From IMG/VR virus record IMGVR_UViG_3300009151_000044, positions 1 through 64,000 of that record: a stretch of 64,000 nucleotides of DNA; one strand, 5' to 3'. The number at the start of each line of letters is the position of its first letter. Position 1 is the stretch's first letter. The DNA comes from a virus. Positions 62,235 to 64,000 of the stretch are shown here, one piece after another. The position numbers and the translations under genes were made by a program. The notes under the pieces are model-generated. The model was given only the letters and a program-made list of their open reading frames with translations. It ran no database searches and was not told the origin of the DNA.

Positions 62235-63004
62235 GCATTTTTTCGTATTTGATGATTGTATTTCACCGTTTCTTCAACTAGTGTAATTGGCGACCCAATT
62301 GCGTTAGCCCATTGTATAAATGCTGTCGTGTCTTTGGGGAAACAATGACCTCCCCATCCACGTTCTCCATCTGGTCCTGGCACAATAGTGTGTCCAGAAC
62401 CAATTCTTTGATCGTTAGCTAGTATGTGTCTAACGATATCATAATCCATTCCTGTTGTTTCGCAAATATCGTTTATTTGATTAAAGAAACTTGTTTTAAG
62501 AGCAAGGAACGAGTTAGTTGAGTATTTGACTAAACATGCTTCTTTAGCAGTACAGTTAAACACTAGTTTACAATTTGGTAATGTTGTTTGGAATAGTTCT
62601 TGCCAAAAACATTCAGGATCCTCACCGCCTAACACAACATACTTTTGATTTAAGAAATCTTCATTAGCACTTCTTGCTCTTAAAAACTCTGGACTATATG
62701 TTATAGAAAGTGTTGAATATGCTTGTTCGAAAGCTTCGGCAATGCCAGGGGTTACTGTACTTTTAATTAACACTGGCATGAATATAGGTACTTGGTCCAA
62801 TATGCTAATAATTATACTGTCATCGCAAACACCATTTTCAGTAGCGGGAGTTGGCGCACATATAATCAATCCATCGGCATCGTGATGATCTTTAATTTGA
62901 TCTTCGGAATATTTAGGATCAACAATAACGATTTCGTGTTGATTTTTAAAAGCATTGAATACTGCTTTACCAACAAATCCGTATCCGGCAATAATTATTT
63001 TCAT
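62231..63004 (-). CDS. Short UDP-glucose/GDP-mannose dehydrogenase-like protein
   Basis: 257 residues. NAD site GYGFVG (7-12), STVTPG, FLRARSANEDFLN, then KYSTNSFLALKTSFFNQI and the catalytic C221 in GWGGHCFPKDT. Full enzymes are about 390-450 residues and end in a nucleotide-sugar-binding domain; here the protein stops soon after the central domain. It would make a UDP-uronic acid if active without that domain. ATG 63004 is 2 bases after the gene 43 stop; a TTG at 63016 is the only alternative. Unusual between gene 43 and gene 45. Confidence 0.85.
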   Translation of the reverse strand: MKIIIAGYGFVGKAVFNAFKNQHEIVIVDPKYSEDQIKDHHDADGLIICAPTPATENGVCDDSIIISILDQVPIFMPVLIKSTVTPGIAEAFEQAYSTLSITYSPEFLRARSANEDFLNQKYVVLGGEDPECFWQELFQTTLPNCKLVFNCTAKEACLVKYSTNSFLALKTSFFNQINDICETTGMDYDIVRHILANDQRIGSGHTIVPGPDGERGWGGHCFPKDTTAFIQWANAIGSPITLVEETVKYNHQIRKNA

Positions 63005-63005
63005 A

Positions 63006-64000
63006 TTAGAACTCAAATAAACTGTTAAATGTATTCTTTTCTTCAGTGCTAGTAACGTCCCACTTCAATACACCGATTAAGTTGTCTAACTTATTATCGA
63101 TGATTGTTTGCTCCATTTCAGCATGATCGAACGGCAAGTCTTTGAACCATTGTGGTAATCGTAACTCGTCTACTGGATAGGCAACACTAGTGTATCCAAG
63201 AGGATTCTGTTTTAGCTTACAAACAATAACTTTAGCACCATCGGTAATCGACATTGAGTATTTGTCGTTAAACATACGCTTTAAGGTATTCCAATTAATA
63301 CTAGCACGGACATGTCCAGGCATATTAGCTTTACCGGCTTTTACTTCTTTAGCTTGATATTCTGTAATCTTGTTAGCACGTTTAGGTGAACCTTTCTCCC
63401 AACCTGGTCTGCTTTTGAATCTCAATCTAAATTCGCTGATATGTGCTAGTACATCATCTTCGGTGGCTCCTGTCAAGACTTTTTCAAGTACATCACTTAA
63501 AAAGTTCTGAATGAATTCCGGCGTATCACTGCGCTTCAAATCCAAGCCCATGGCCTTGATCTTACCAGGTTTACCATCCACGTCTGCCCGTTTGCCCTCC
63601 TTGTCATAATACAAGACAGCATAGCGTTTCTTAGTAATGAACAGACTCTTACTGCCAACGATCTCACGACCTGCTTTGATAACTTCACCACGGGTCTTTG
63701 GACAGTGGAACGCATCTAACATAAACTGTGGGAATGTGGTATTGACTTCTTCACCAATTTGGTCATACAACTGTATAACACTTTCTTTAGTCCAGGGTAC
63801 ATGTCCTGCGGCAATTTCTTTTTCTAATGTTTTATACGCACTAAAGTAACAAGAGTCAGTATCACCATAGATAATAGCTTTGCCTGTGTGATTGTATTCG
63901 CCTGCGATAATTTCATTTACCTTACTTGCCATATGGTGTGCGATAGCACGTCCAGTAAGAGTGGTAGATTGACCGATGCGTTTATCAAAAAAGCGACACC
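63006..64000 (-). CDS. 43: DNA polymerase gp43, C-terminal part (cut by window edge)
   Basis: The frame is open from the right edge to the TAA at 63006; about 330 residues are visible, ending in FEF. Upstream of the internal ATG at 63932 it continues in frame (RFFDKRIGQSTTLTGRAIAHHM), so that ATG is not the start. Motif C YGDTDS carries the metal-binding acids of family B polymerases; GSKSLFITKKRYAVLYYD and MGLDLKRSDTPEF are the KKRY region and palm end; the thumb follows. Replicates the phage genome with the gp45 clamp. Confidence 0.95.
   Translation of the reverse strand, partial: CRFFDKRIGQSTTLTGRAIAHHMASKVNEIIAGEYNHTGKAIIYGDTDSCYFSAYKTLEKEIAAGHVPWTKESVIQLYDQIGEEVNTTFPQFMLDAFHCPKTRGEVIKAGREIVGSKSLFITKKRYAVLYYDKEGKRADVDGKPGKIKAMGLDLKRSDTPEFIQNFLSDVLEKVLTGATEDDVLAHISEFRLRFKSRPGWEKGSPKRANKITEYQAKEVKAGKANMPGHVRASINWNTLKRMFNDKYSMSITDGAKVIVCKLKQNPLGYTSVAYPVDELRLPQWFKDLPFDHAEMEQTIIDNKLDNLIGVLKWDVTSTEEKNTFNSLFEF

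Noticed and set aside
1-64000. tRNA genes, integrase, transposase or lysogeny genes
   Set aside because: Gaps are nearly all under 60 bases, and no such protein motifs were seen.

Overview
The window is a 64 kb piece of a T4-like (contractile-tailed) bacteriophage genome. Evidence is a T4-type core on both arms: gp46/gp47 recombination nuclease, late sigma factor gp55, the baseplate series gp48/54-like, gp53, hub, gp5, gp25 and gp6, sliding clamp gp45, RNase H and the C-terminal end of DNA polymerase gp43. The sequence is AT-rich. Accessory genes (thyX, a MoxR/CobS-like ATPase, queE, folE, a dpdA-like transglycosylase, many small conserved proteins) resemble the marine and freshwater T4-like (cyanophage/pelagiphage-type) group. 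The host cannot be fixed from sequence; near-consensus sigma70 promoters and a BPSL0761-type small protein point to a Gram-negative bacterium. No tRNA, CRISPR array, integrase or IS element was seen.

Layout. 1-4.5 kb, minus strand: gp55, gp47, gp46, a small basic protein and a GIY-YIG-like protein, read from a TTGACT-N17-TATAAT promoter. 4.5-43.1 kb, plus strand: the late virion module. It runs baseplate tube cap, gp53, hub, gp5 spike, gp25, gp6, a 4707-residue baseplate/fibre protein, a fibre, a complete sedolisin-type (S53) peptidase, three paralogous fibres, further structural proteins, then glycosyltransferase-like genes ending in a protein built of 107-residue tandem repeats. Four late promoters of the form (A/G)ATAAATA(C/T) lie 18-23 nt before start codons in this arm. 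43.1-64 kb, minus strand: tightly packed early/middle genes, many with ATGA or TAATG overlaps, read from at least four TTGANN-N17-TATAAT promoters.

How the genes work together. FolE, a T-fold QueD-like protein, QueE and a DpdA-like transglycosylase make a near-complete route that would place a 7-deazaguanine in phage DNA (QueC is not in the window). ThyX, a phosphoribosyltransferase and a HIT protein fit nucleotide metabolism. gp43, gp45 and RNase H are replication proteins; gp46/47 serve recombination and gp55 switches on late genes. The early promoter for gp55 abuts, back to back, the first late promoter of the baseplate operon. The most unusual content is the S53 protease in the fibre cluster, the giant baseplate protein with a beta-propeller and binding-module repeats, the tandem-repeat glycosyltransferase cluster, and a sigma70 promoter whose 17-bp spacer is itself mostly a UUCG hairpin.
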